From an uncultured Bacteroides sp. (GTDB lineage: Bacteria; Bacteroidota; Bacteroidia; Bacteroidales; Bacteroidaceae): a DNA stretch of 13,991 nt. Below the pieces are notes generated by a model. It was not told the origin of the DNA, made no database searches, and worked only from the letters and a program-made list of their open reading frames with translations. Positions 1 to 7,461 of the stretch are shown in pieces (within the stretch, counting starts at the first letter, position 1; every line of letters starts with the position of its first letter). The position numbers and the translations under genes are program-made. The stretch covers positions 1 through 13,991 of the forward strand of contig CALADS010000076.1 in NCBI GenBank assembly GCA_937890825.1, given 5' to 3'.

Positions 1-21
1 GAAAGTCGGGGCTTTGTGCGT

Positions 22-57
22 AAAAAAAGGAGGTGCGCATTTTGACACACCTCCTTT
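22..57 (-). terminator. Intrinsic terminator of the nqr operon
   Basis: A perfect 10-bp stem is formed by AAAGGAGGTG at 26-35 and CACCTCCTTT at 48-57, with a 12-base loop. Read on the minus strand it is followed by a run of seven T (the A-run at 22-28). It begins about 20 bases past the nqrF stop, so it ends the nqr transcript. There is no matching T-run on the plus side, so it should act in one direction only. Positions 1-21 hold nothing I can assign. Confidence 0.9.
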
Positions 58-78
58 CCTGAATAAAGATTGATTAAA

Positions 79-1347
79 TCAACCACCAAAGTTATCGTAC
101 ATGATAGAAGACTCTTCTACACCGAGATCTGTAAGCATGGCGACAACAGCCTTTGACATCGGGCCAGGACCACACATATAGTATTCAATATCTTCTGGAG
201 CTTCGTGATCCTTCAGGTAAGTATTCAACATCACCTGGTGAACGAAACCGGCAGTGTACTTCACACCTGCTGCATCAGCTGCAGGATCCGGACGGTCCAA
301 AGCCAAATGGAAGTGGAAGTTCGGGAATTCCTTTTCGATACCAAGGAAGTCTTCCAGATAGAACACTTCATTCAACGCACGGGCACCATAGAAGTAGTGC
401 ATTTCTCGATCGGTAGTGTGCAGCGTCTTCGTCATATGCATAATCTGTGCACGAAGCGGAGCCATACCGGCACCACCACCTACCCAAATCATTTCCTTCT
501 TCGAATCGAAGTGCGGATGGAAGTCACCGTAAGGACCACTCATCATCACCTTATCACCCGGCTTCAGAGTGAAGATGTATGAAGAAGCGATACCCGGATT
601 CACATCCATAAATCCGCTGCGATCGGGTTTGAAAGGAGGTGTAGCAATACGTACTGTCAACATAAACACATCTCCTTCGGCCGGATAGTTAGCCATAGAA
701 TAGGCACGGATAGTCGGCTCAGGGTTCACACACTTCAACGGGAACAGACCGAACTTCTGCCATGCCGGCAAATATTCGTCACCAATCAGTGCCTTATCGA
801 TATCCTTGTCATAATCCATAGAGAAGGCAGGAATCTTAATCTGAGCATAAGAACCCGGCAAGAAGTCCATGTGAGCACCCTTAGGCAACTGCACCTTAAA
901 TTCTTTGATAAACGTAGCTACGTTCTTATTAGAAATCACGGTACATTCATATTCCTTCACACCCATTACAGATTCCGGTACCTTAATACCTAAATCACCT
1001 TTCACCTTGCACTGACAAGCCAAACGCCAGTGATCCTTAATCTGTTTACGGCTGAAATGACCCTTTTCAGAATCAAGAATTTCACCGCCACCTTCTACTA
1101 CCTGGCACTTGCACTGACCGCAGGATCCTTTACCGCCACAAGCAGAAGAAAGATAAATGCCGTTTTCGGCCATGGTAGTCAGCAGACTACCTCCCTGACC
1201 TACAGAAATCGTGTCTTTACCATTGATGGTAATGTTTACGTTGCCTGAAGGCACCAAGAATTTCTTGGCAACCAGCAGAATAACGACAAGCAACAGAATG
1301 ACCGTAAGGAATACTCCAATGCTTGCTAATATTAAATTCATATCCAT
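79..1347 (-). CDS. nqrF: Na+-translocating NADH:quinone reductase subunit F
   Basis: This is the NADH-oxidising entry subunit of Na+-NQR. It passes electrons from NADH through FAD to a 2Fe-2S cluster on the cytoplasmic face of the membrane. The 422-residue protein is close to the usual length of about 407. It has one N-terminal membrane helix (about residues 5-27), then a ferredoxin domain with cluster ligands Cys70, Cys76, Cys79 and Cys111, the same positions as in the Vibrio protein. The FAD motif RAYS is at 214-217, a nucleotide-binding GGGAGMAPLRAQ stretch lies near residue 290, and the C-terminus is the typical DNFGG. It is the last gene of the operon, 18 bp after nqrE. An AAAGGAA sequence about 8 bases upstream supports the start. 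RnfC-type complexes are excluded by the linked nqrA. Confidence 0.97.
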   Translation of the reverse strand: MDMNLILASIGVFLTVILLLVVILLVAKKFLVPSGNVNITINGKDTISVGQGGSLLTTMAENGIYLSSACGGKGSCGQCKCQVVEGGGEILDSEKGHFSRKQIKDHWRLACQCKVKGDLGIKVPESVMGVKEYECTVISNKNVATFIKEFKVQLPKGAHMDFLPGSYAQIKIPAFSMDYDKDIDKALIGDEYLPAWQKFGLFPLKCVNPEPTIRAYSMANYPAEGDVFMLTVRIATPPFKPDRSGFMDVNPGIASSYIFTLKPGDKVMMSGPYGDFHPHFDSKKEMIWVGGGAGMAPLRAQIMHMTKTLHTTDREMHYFYGARALNEVFYLEDFLGIEKEFPNFHFHLALDRPDPAADAAGVKYTAGFVHQVMLNTYLKDHEAPEDIEYYMCGPGPMSKAVVAMLTDLGVEESSIMYDNFGG

Positions 1348-1365
1348 TGTTTATTCCTTTCTTTA

Positions 1366-1992
1366 TTAGATTTTCAAACCAGAGAAACACATAAATGCCA
1401 TTGCCATCAGACCTACTGTGATAAACGTGATACCCAATCCCTTAAGAGGAGCCGGAACATCAGAGTAAGCCATTTTTTCACGGATAGCTGCCAAACCAAC
1501 AATAGCAAGCAACCAACCAATACCAGAACCCAATGCATAAACAACAGCACTAGACACACTAGTGATAGCCTGTACATTAGAGGGGTCCATGGTGATACGT
1601 TGCTGCATAAACAGAGAAGCACCCATGATGGCACAGTTCACGGCGATTAGCGGCAAGAAAATACCCAAAGAAGCATACAGCGACGGACTGAAACGTTCTA
1701 CCATCATTTCCACCAACTGTACGATACCGGCAATCACGGCAATGAAAAGAATAAAACTCAAGAAGCTTAAGTCAACGCCTTCTACAAGAGCGTCAGGACC
1801 CAGCACCTTAGTCTGCAACAGATAGTTGACCGGCAATGTCACTACCAGCACAAAGGTTACGGCAATACCTAAGCCAACCGCTGTCTTCACATTCTTCGAT
1901 ACAGCCAGATACGAACACATACCCAGGAAGAACGCGAATATCATGTTGTCCACAAAAATAGAGCGGACGAATAAACTTAATAATTGTTCCAT
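1366..1992 (-). CDS. nqrE: Na+-translocating NADH:quinone reductase subunit E
   Basis: Integral membrane subunit of Na+-NQR, 208 residues (about 198 in Vibrio), almost entirely hydrophobic with about six membrane helices. The NqrD/NqrE pair forms a pseudo-symmetric core that holds an Fe centre with cysteines from both subunits. The two conserved cysteines are Cys26 (in FFLGMCSYLAVSKN) and Cys120 (in PLIAVNCAIMGAS), at the same positions as in the Vibrio subunit. The gene follows nqrD by 26 bp and precedes nqrF by 18 bp, the standard order. The start MEQLLSLFVRS aligns with the family start. RnfA is the paralogue, but the operon as a whole identifies this as NqrE. Confidence 0.96.
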   Translation of the reverse strand: MEQLLSLFVRSIFVDNMIFAFFLGMCSYLAVSKNVKTAVGLGIAVTFVLVVTLPVNYLLQTKVLGPDALVEGVDLSFLSFILFIAVIAGIVQLVEMMVERFSPSLYASLGIFLPLIAVNCAIMGASLFMQQRITMDPSNVQAITSVSSAVVYALGSGIGWLLAIVGLAAIREKMAYSDVPAPLKGLGITFITVGLMAMAFMCFSGLKI

Positions 1993-2018
1993 GAATAATC
2001 TTTTTTAGAATACTAAAA

Positions 2019-2654
2019 TTATTTTTCCTGCAGTTCTTTGTTACGCGCACGCTGATACCAGATAATGCAAGCCACGATAATCAAAGCCATCGGAGGCATC
2101 AGCATCAAACCGTTGTTCACATAGCCTAACTCTTTCAAGCAATCGTGGTTCAAGATATTGAAGCCAAGCAATGTACCTGAACCGAGCAGTTCGCGGAAGA
2201 AAGCTACAATAACCAGGATTTTGGCATAACCCAAACCATTGCCAATTCCATCAAGGAAAGACTCCCACGGACCATTCTGCATAGCAAAAGCTTCCAAACG
2301 ACCCATCAAAATACAGTTGGTAATGATCAGACCCACATACACAGACAACTGCACACTGACATCATAGGCAAAAGCCTTTAAGATTTCACTTACAATCGTT
2401 ACTAACGCTGCTACTACTACCAACTGAACAATAATACGGATACGGTTAGGTACTGTTTTGCGCAACAGAGAAATTACCACGTTAGCAAAAGCAGTAATCA
2501 CCGTTACAGACAGACCCATCACAATAGCCGGCTCCAACTTGGCAGTAACAGCCAGGGCGGAACAGATACCCAATACCTGTACGGTAACCGGGTTATTCAG
2601 GCCCAGCGGAGTAGAGAATACTTCTTTATTCTTCTTAGAAAATAATTGTCCCAT
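2019..2654 (-). CDS. nqrD: Na+-translocating NADH:quinone reductase subunit D
   Basis: Integral membrane partner of NqrE, 211 residues with about six membrane helices. The conserved cysteines are Cys31 (in LGICSALAVT) and Cys114 (in IITNCILMGRLEAFAM). These supply the other half of the Fe site known at the NqrD/NqrE interface, offset by two from the Vibrio numbering. The N-terminal MGQLFSKKNKEVF is short and polar, as in the family. The translation signal is unusually clear for this window: minus-strand AAGGAGG (2665-2671) lies 10 bases before the ATG and overlaps the nqrC stop codon by two bases, so the two genes may be translationally coupled. The gap to nqrC is 15 bp. RnfE is the paralogue. 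Confidence 0.96.
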   Translation of the reverse strand: MGQLFSKKNKEVFSTPLGLNNPVTVQVLGICSALAVTAKLEPAIVMGLSVTVITAFANVVISLLRKTVPNRIRIIVQLVVVAALVTIVSEILKAFAYDVSVQLSVYVGLIITNCILMGRLEAFAMQNGPWESFLDGIGNGLGYAKILVIVAFFRELLGSGTLLGFNILNHDCLKELGYVNNGLMLMPPMALIIVACIIWYQRARNKELQEK

Positions 2655-2669
2655 ATTCCTTTATCCTCC

Positions 2670-3356
2670 TTATTTAGATGTTAAAAAACTCTTGTACTCA
2701 GTGAGACAGTGCTTCAGCATATCGTTCACACCTACTGAAGTGATAGTACCACCCGAAATACCGTCTACCTGATATTCGGCTTTTTCTACCTTACCGTTCT
2801 TCACTACACCCAAAGCCACTTCACCGTTTTCGATGGTCTTTTTACCCGGGAATTGTCCCTGGAATGCGGCAGATGCAATTTCTGCACCCAGACCCGGTGT
2901 TTCACTGGCATGAGAGAAATAGACACCATATACGGTATCCTTATCGTTGTTGAGCGCTACATATCCCCAGATAGCACCCCAAAGACCTGCGCCATACACC
3001 GGGAAAACATACTTAGTTTCACCGTTTACATTTGCTACAAACACATGCAAACGATTGTTTTCCTTAGCTTCTTTTTCAAAAGAAGTCGGAAATTTCTTTT
3101 CTGTATACTCGCTCAAAGTGCCGTCGGCTTGCAACAGCATATCTTTCATCTGATACTTGGCAAAAGCAGCCTCTGCATCCTTCAAGTCCTCAGCTGAAGC
3201 ATTCAAAGAAGTCAGAATTTGTTTTTTAGTATCCAGCTCAATGTTCTTAGTCTGTGTCTCCTTCAATGAAGAGTTCACAAAAGCCAGCAGAAACGCTACG
3301 ATAACAACCATTACCGAAGCGTAAATGATGGTATAACTATTACTGTTTGTATTCAT
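2670..3356 (-). CDS. nqrC: Na+-translocating NADH:quinone reductase subunit C, covalent FMN carrier
   Basis: NqrC carries one of the two FMN groups attached covalently to threonine, and it relays electrons on the periplasmic side. The 228-residue protein has one N-terminal membrane helix (about residues 8-29) followed by an FMN-binding domain. The flavinylation motif is DGISGGT, with Thr204 as the predicted acceptor. The usual family motif is SGAT, so residue 203 is Gly in place of Ala. The conserved TPGLGAE loop near residue 153 is present. It lies 17 bp after nqrB. Attachment requires the flavin transferase ApbE, which is not in this window. Identity is secure from the motif and gene order. 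Confidence 0.95.
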   Translation of the reverse strand: MNTNSNSYTIIYASVMVVIVAFLLAFVNSSLKETQTKNIELDTKKQILTSLNASAEDLKDAEAAFAKYQMKDMLLQADGTLSEYTEKKFPTSFEKEAKENNRLHVFVANVNGETKYVFPVYGAGLWGAIWGYVALNNDKDTVYGVYFSHASETPGLGAEIASAAFQGQFPGKKTIENGEVALGVVKNGKVEKAEYQVDGISGGTITSVGVNDMLKHCLTEYKSFLTSK

Positions 3357-3373
3357 TTTCTTTCGGTATTATA

Positions 3374-4543
3374 TTATTTGTTAGAGTTCAAGGCACGTTT
3401 CTCACGGCGGCTGATATTGCTCTGTACCACACAGTAGTCAATGAGCGGAGCGAAGATGTTCATCAACAGAATAGCCAACATCATACCTTCAGGATAGCCA
3501 GGATTCAACACACGGATAATGATAGCCATGGCACCAATAAGGAAACCAAAGATATACTTACCTGTTTCTGTACGAGCAGAAGTCACCGGGTCAGTAGCCA
3601 TAAATACGGCACCGAAGCAGAATCCTCCCAGTACTAAATGTTCATACCAAGGCATCTGAGCCATCGCTGTATCAGGGCCAATTTCATTAAACACAAAAGC
3701 CATAAAGGCACCACCTACAAATACAGAGAACATAGTTTTCCAACTAGCAATACCAGTAACCAACAGCAACAGACCACCAAGAGCGATGGCGATAACGCTG
3801 GTTTCACCAATAGAACCCGGAATCAAGCCATAGACCATATCCATAGAGAATTCAGGAGCTGCACTTGAAGTAGCGGCTACACCAAGCGGAGTGGCTACTG
3901 TCAGTCCATCAACAGCCTTGCCCAGGCCAAAGATAGAATCACCAGATACCCACACTGCATCACCCGACATCTTAGTAGGATAAGCAAAGAAAAGGAAAGC
4001 ACGGGTAATCAAAGCTACATTGAAGATATTCATACCTGTACCACCGAATACTTCCTTGGCGAAGATAACAGAGAAAGCTGTAGCAATGGCCAGAATCCAC
4101 AACGGGCAATCTACCGGCACAATCATCGGAATCAAGATACCGGAAACCAGGAAGCCTTCCTGAATTTCTTCTTTCTTCCACTGAGCTACCACAAACTCAA
4201 TACCCAAACCTACTACATATGATACAATGATTTTAGGCAATACTGCCAAAAAACCGTAAGAAAACAACTCAAAGAAGCTACCTTCCATACCAGTAGCCTT
4301 GAAGTGCTGGTAACCTACGTTATACATACCGAACAAAAGTGCCGGCATCAAAGCAATGACCACCATCGACATGATACGTTTGCTATCGATAGCATCATGG
4401 ATATGCGTTCCTGATTTCGAAGTCGTGCTGGGCACAAAGAGAAATGTCTCAAAGCCATCGAACACCGACTGAAATGCGTGGAGTTTGCCGCCCTCTTCAA
4501 AGTTCGGCTTTATCTTATCGAGATAATTTCTTAACGCTTTCAT
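3374..4543 (-). CDS. nqrB: Na+-translocating NADH:quinone reductase subunit B, covalent FMN carrier
   Basis: The largest membrane subunit of Na+-NQR. It binds riboflavin and a covalent FMN, and it is central to Na+ movement and quinone reduction. The 389-residue protein (about 415 in Vibrio) has about ten hydrophobic segments. The N-terminal GGKLHAFQSVFDGFETFLF region is characteristic. The flavinylation motif is DGLTVAT with predicted acceptor Thr218. The conserved ATDPVTSA stretch near the C-terminus is also present. It sits 24 bp after nqrA and 17 bp before nqrC. The C-terminal tail is basic (SRREKRALNSNK) and probably cytoplasmic. RnfD is the paralogue and is excluded by context. Confidence 0.96.
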   Translation of the reverse strand: MKALRNYLDKIKPNFEEGGKLHAFQSVFDGFETFLFVPSTTSKSGTHIHDAIDSKRIMSMVVIALMPALLFGMYNVGYQHFKATGMEGSFFELFSYGFLAVLPKIIVSYVVGLGIEFVVAQWKKEEIQEGFLVSGILIPMIVPVDCPLWILAIATAFSVIFAKEVFGGTGMNIFNVALITRAFLFFAYPTKMSGDAVWVSGDSIFGLGKAVDGLTVATPLGVAATSSAAPEFSMDMVYGLIPGSIGETSVIAIALGGLLLLVTGIASWKTMFSVFVGGAFMAFVFNEIGPDTAMAQMPWYEHLVLGGFCFGAVFMATDPVTSARTETGKYIFGFLIGAMAIIIRVLNPGYPEGMMLAILLMNIFAPLIDYCVVQSNISRREKRALNSNK

Positions 4544-4567
4544 TATTATAATTTAAAAGAGTTTTAT

Positions 4568-5917
4568 TTAATTCATTTCTGCACGGAGCATGTCCAGACC
4601 GGCACGCACAATGCGCTGTACTTCTACCTTAGAAGAACATACAAATTCGCAAAGAGCAAAATCTTCAGGGGCTACTTCGTAGATACCCAAAGCTTCCATG
4701 CGGTCAATGTCACCGGCAATGATAGCCTTCACCAAATATTCAGGGAAGATATCCATCGGGAACACACGGTCGTATTCATTAGACATAATCATATGACGTT
4801 CACCACCCTTGATACGGGCATCGAATGAATATTCCTTCTTGCCCATCAGCCAGCTGAAGTAAGAATGGCTTGTACTGAATTGATTGAAACGAGGCATAAT
4901 CCATCCCAACATTTCATGCGTATCGTTACCTTCTTCAATAACTGAGAGTTGACTGTGGAACGCACCCAAATATCCATTAGCAGAAATTTTCTTACCAGTC
5001 AACACGTTACCGCTGATGTAACGCAATTCTTTGCCAGCCGTTACATTACCCTTGAATACATCGGTAAGCAACGCACCTACTTTCAACTTACAATAAGCAG
5101 GTTTCAATACCTCACTACCAGTAACCGCTACTGTACGAGTAAAATCTACGCGACCAGTATTCATAAGGCGACCAATAAACAGCACTGCTTCTGCGCCAAT
5201 GGTCCATACAGCTTCACCCTTCACAACTGGTGACAAGTGGTTAATCTGTACACCTACGTTACCAGCCGGATGCGGACCGTCGAACACATTGATTTCTACA
5301 TTTTTGGCAGCTGTAAGAGCCGCAGATTTTTGGTTAACACGGATACTGAGATAAGTCTTGGCCATCTTTGCCAAAGCGTCCAAACCTGTTTGGAAATTTA
5401 CCTCCTCCCCTTTCAAGGCCAATTCGAAATCAGGAGCCAGCGGGCTGCTGTCAAAAGCCGATACAAAGATAGCCTTGGGATTCACATTCGGATCGGCTAT
5501 CACGTCGTACGGACGCTGACGAATAAAAGCAAACAAGCCTGCGTTGAGCAATGCTTCTTTCACTTGCTGTGCATTCATCTTGGCGGGTTCCATCTTGCCG
5601 AACTCTACATAGTCCTGCTCTTTGGCTGCCTCCACCACGATATTCATCACCTTACGGCGCGCACCGCGTTCCACGCTTGTTACTACGCCACTGACGGGCG
5701 AAACAAACTTCACTTCAGGATGATTCTTGTCAATAAACAAGGGTCCTCCAGCCATCACATACTCCTGTTCTTTCACCACCACTTTCGGAGTGACTCCTGT
5801 AAAATCATCGGGAACCAATGAATAGAATCCCGGCTCTTTTACAGCCACCACTTGTTCAGCAGCTTTGCCTTTCAGGTTGATGTCAAGGCCTTTGCGTAAT
5901 TTAATTACATTTGCCAT
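4568..5917 (-). CDS. nqrA: Na+-translocating NADH:quinone reductase subunit A
   Basis: First gene of the nqr operon and a subunit specific to NQR as opposed to RNF. NqrA is a cytoplasmic subunit linked to quinone binding, without a prosthetic group. The 449-residue protein matches the usual length of about 446. It starts MANVIKLRKGLDINLKGKA, the standard family N-terminus. Other recognisable stretches are the GGPLFIDKNHPEVKFVSPVSG lipoyl/biotin-like region near residues 57-77, FDGPHPAGNVGVQINHL near the middle, and the FDARIKGGERHMIMSNEYDRVFPMDI segment toward the C-terminus. No Shine-Dalgarno sequence is evident; the leader is AT-rich, as is usual in Bacteroidetes. Transcription probably starts about 30 bases upstream. 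Confidence 0.97.
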   Translation of the reverse strand: MANVIKLRKGLDINLKGKAAEQVVAVKEPGFYSLVPDDFTGVTPKVVVKEQEYVMAGGPLFIDKNHPEVKFVSPVSGVVTSVERGARRKVMNIVVEAAKEQDYVEFGKMEPAKMNAQQVKEALLNAGLFAFIRQRPYDVIADPNVNPKAIFVSAFDSSPLAPDFELALKGEEVNFQTGLDALAKMAKTYLSIRVNQKSAALTAAKNVEINVFDGPHPAGNVGVQINHLSPVVKGEAVWTIGAEAVLFIGRLMNTGRVDFTRTVAVTGSEVLKPAYCKLKVGALLTDVFKGNVTAGKELRYISGNVLTGKKISANGYLGAFHSQLSVIEEGNDTHEMLGWIMPRFNQFSTSHSYFSWLMGKKEYSFDARIKGGERHMIMSNEYDRVFPMDIFPEYLVKAIIAGDIDRMEALGIYEVAPEDFALCEFVCSSKVEVQRIVRAGLDMLRAEMN

Positions 5918-5953
5918 GCGTTTATATAAAAATAGGTTTCATTTAATTTTGTG

Positions 5954-5961
5954 CAAAAGTA
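5954..5961 (-). promoter_or_regulatory. Probable -7 element of the nqr promoter
   Basis: On the minus strand the sequence is TACTTTTG, a full match to the Bacteroides TAnnTTTG element, ending 37 bases before the nqrA start codon. No TTTG-type -33 element lies at the usual 19-21 base distance; the nearest T-rich candidate is TTTTCC at a 23-base spacing. The -7 element is therefore good and the -33 element weak, which would fit a promoter that depends on an activator. Confidence 0.6.
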
Positions 5962-5999
5962 ACAAAAAAGAATCTGATTTTAGTGGAAAAAGGAAAGGA

Positions 6000-6036
6000 A
6001 TTACGGATAAATTTCCGTAATAGACAACGTTAACGT
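6000..6036. promoter_or_regulatory. Two tandem palindromes upstream of nqr
   Basis: The first dyad is ATTACGGA (6000-6007), six bases, then TCCGTAAT (6014-6021), with perfect 8-bp arms. The second is the perfect 10-bp palindrome ACGTTAACGT (6027-6036). Their centres, 6010.5 and 6031.5, are 21 bp apart, two helical turns. Relative to the inferred nqr start the first is centred near -62. No T-run follows either, so they are not terminators. They look like binding sites for dimeric regulators; the regulator is unknown. Confidence 0.45.
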
Positions 6037-6255
6037 ACACAAAGGTCATTTGCTGCATTGAACCGCTTAGCTTACTTTTCTTCAGCATGGACTTACTGAC
6101 ACTACCTTTCTTTTCTTTACCAAAACCTTGTTCCCTTTGTAGAAGACTTGTTCATTTCATGTGTATAAAGAACAAAAGAAATAAACTAAAGAAGCAACAT
6201 CGCTACGATTTTTGCTATTTATCACTGAAAAAAGTAATTTCTGCAAGTCAACAAT
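6037..6255. other. Rest of the nqrA-lysA intergenic region, no secure gene
   Basis: This AT-rich stretch separates the upstream end of the nqr operon from the lysA terminator. It holds a plus-strand near-promoter, TTTG (6049-6052), 20 bases, TACTTTTC (6073-6080), with only the last base off consensus. It also holds an open frame of 56 codons (ATG at 6087, TAA at 6255-6257) that starts almost at the predicted transcript start, has no ribosome-binding site, and resembles no family I know. I do not call a gene here. Confidence 0.4.
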
Positions 6256-6283
6256 AAAAAAAGCTGCCGAAACCAGCAGCTTT
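6256..6283 (-). terminator. Intrinsic terminator of the his-fts-lys operon
   Basis: AAAGCTGC (6260-6267) and GCAGCTTT (6276-6283) form a perfect 8-bp stem with an 8-base loop. On the minus strand it runs into a string of seven T (A-run 6256-6262). It begins five bases past the lysA stop codon, so it ends the long operon. On the plus strand the tail is only TTTAATCC, which would be weak. Confidence 0.9.
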
Positions 6284-6288
6284 AATCC

Positions 6289-7443
6289 TTAGAAATCCGA
6301 CGTGAAGGCCAGCGGCAATTCACGGCAGTTATACCTCGACGCCATAATCTCACCATATGCACCCGCAGAACGAAGGGCGATAAGGTCACCCCGGCGAACT
6401 CGATTCAAATCGATAGCCTTACCAAAAACATCGGATGATTCACAGATAGGACCTACCACGTCATAGGTTTCAAACGGTTCCTCAGAGGTAAGATTCTCTA
6501 TTTTATGCGACGCCTGATAGAGCGCCGGACGAATCAAATCTGTCATGCCTGCATCCAGAATAGCAAACTGCTTGTTGGTTCCATGCTTGACATACAACAC
6601 TTTTGAAATAAGCGAGCCACACTGCGCCACAACGGCACGACCCAATTCAAAATGTAGCGTCTGATAAGCACGTAACTTCAACCCGTTGGCATACGTCTCG
6701 AAATAATGCCTAAAGTCGGGTATCGCCTGACGATCCGGATGTGCATAATCCACACCAAGCCCACCGCCCACATTGATATGTTCTATGCGTATACAGTGCT
6801 TATCAAGCAGATCCTGCAACTGATTCACACGGTTACACAAAGCCATGAAGTCACCCATATCCATTATCTGCGAACCTATATGAAAATGCAACCCTACAAA
6901 CTGTACATACTTCATATCCTGCGCCAGTTCAATAACATGTATCATATCCTCCATGCTGATACCGAATTTATTCTCAGCCAGCCCGGTAGTGATATTTGCA
7001 TGCGTATGTGCACCCACATTAGGATTGATACGGAATGCCACACGAGCCACTTTTCCTTTGCGACTGGCCAGTTCGTTGATAACCTCCAGTTCCGGAATAG
7101 ACTCCACGTTGAAACAGAAGATATCCAGATCCAGTCCCAACTCTATCTCCCAGTCGGACTTCCCCACCCCGGCAAAGACAATCTTTCCGGCAGGAAAACC
7201 AGCCCTTACTGCCGCCTTTATCTCTCCTCCACTCACACAGTCGGCACCCAATCCGCTTTCACGCACGATGGACAGAATCTGAGGATTTGCATTAGCCTTC
7301 ACGGCATAATGAACCACATAATTCTCATATTTTCCTGCTTCTCGGCGAATAGTATCCAGCGTATTGCGCAACACCTGTGTATCGTAATAATAAAAAGGTG
7401 TACGCAATTCGCGGAATTTGTCAATCGGAAAAAATCCTTTCAT
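6289..7443 (-). CDS. lysA: Diaminopimelate decarboxylase
   Basis: A PLP enzyme that converts meso-diaminopimelate to L-lysine and CO2, the last step of lysine synthesis, in the cytoplasm. The 384-residue protein belongs to the fold III (alanine-racemase-like) decarboxylases. Visible motifs are HYAVKANANP with the PLP lysine Lys49, HFHIGSQI, the glycine-rich GGGLGVDY that holds the PLP phosphate, GPICESSDVF with the catalytic Cys334, and AYGEIMASRYN with Tyr363. The usual EPGR motif reads ELGR here, a Pro to Leu change that I believe is common in Bacteroidetes. The HIGSQ and CESSD motifs favour LysA over the ornithine or arginine decarboxylases of the same fold. It is the last gene of the operon, 18 bp after lysC. 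Confidence 0.95.
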   Translation of the reverse strand: MKGFFPIDKFRELRTPFYYYDTQVLRNTLDTIRREAGKYENYVVHYAVKANANPQILSIVRESGLGADCVSGGEIKAAVRAGFPAGKIVFAGVGKSDWEIELGLDLDIFCFNVESIPELEVINELASRKGKVARVAFRINPNVGAHTHANITTGLAENKFGISMEDMIHVIELAQDMKYVQFVGLHFHIGSQIMDMGDFMALCNRVNQLQDLLDKHCIRIEHINVGGGLGVDYAHPDRQAIPDFRHYFETYANGLKLRAYQTLHFELGRAVVAQCGSLISKVLYVKHGTNKQFAILDAGMTDLIRPALYQASHKIENLTSEEPFETYDVVGPICESSDVFGKAIDLNRVRRGDLIALRSAGAYGEIMASRYNCRELPLAFTSDF

Positions 7444-7461
7444 ATAAAAAAGTGAAACAGA

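Noticed and set aside
5237..5821. A 194-codon open frame antisense to nqrA
   Set aside because: It lies wholly inside a clear nqrA coding sequence in a shadow frame and has no recognisable domain; the same holds for the 249-codon frame antisense to lysA at 6706-7455 and the 183-codon frame antisense to hisF at 10310-10861.
6048..6057. A 10-base sequence, ATTTGCTGCA, shared with the his promoter palindrome at 12406-12415
   Set aside because: Only one arm of the palindrome is kept here (GCATT rather than GCAAAT), and a 10-base match between two intergenic regions of this size is not unusual.
6087..6257. A 56-codon open frame on the plus strand in the nqrA-lysA gap
   Set aside because: No ribosome-binding site, no family resemblance, AT-rich low-complexity composition, and it would start almost at the first base of any predicted transcript.
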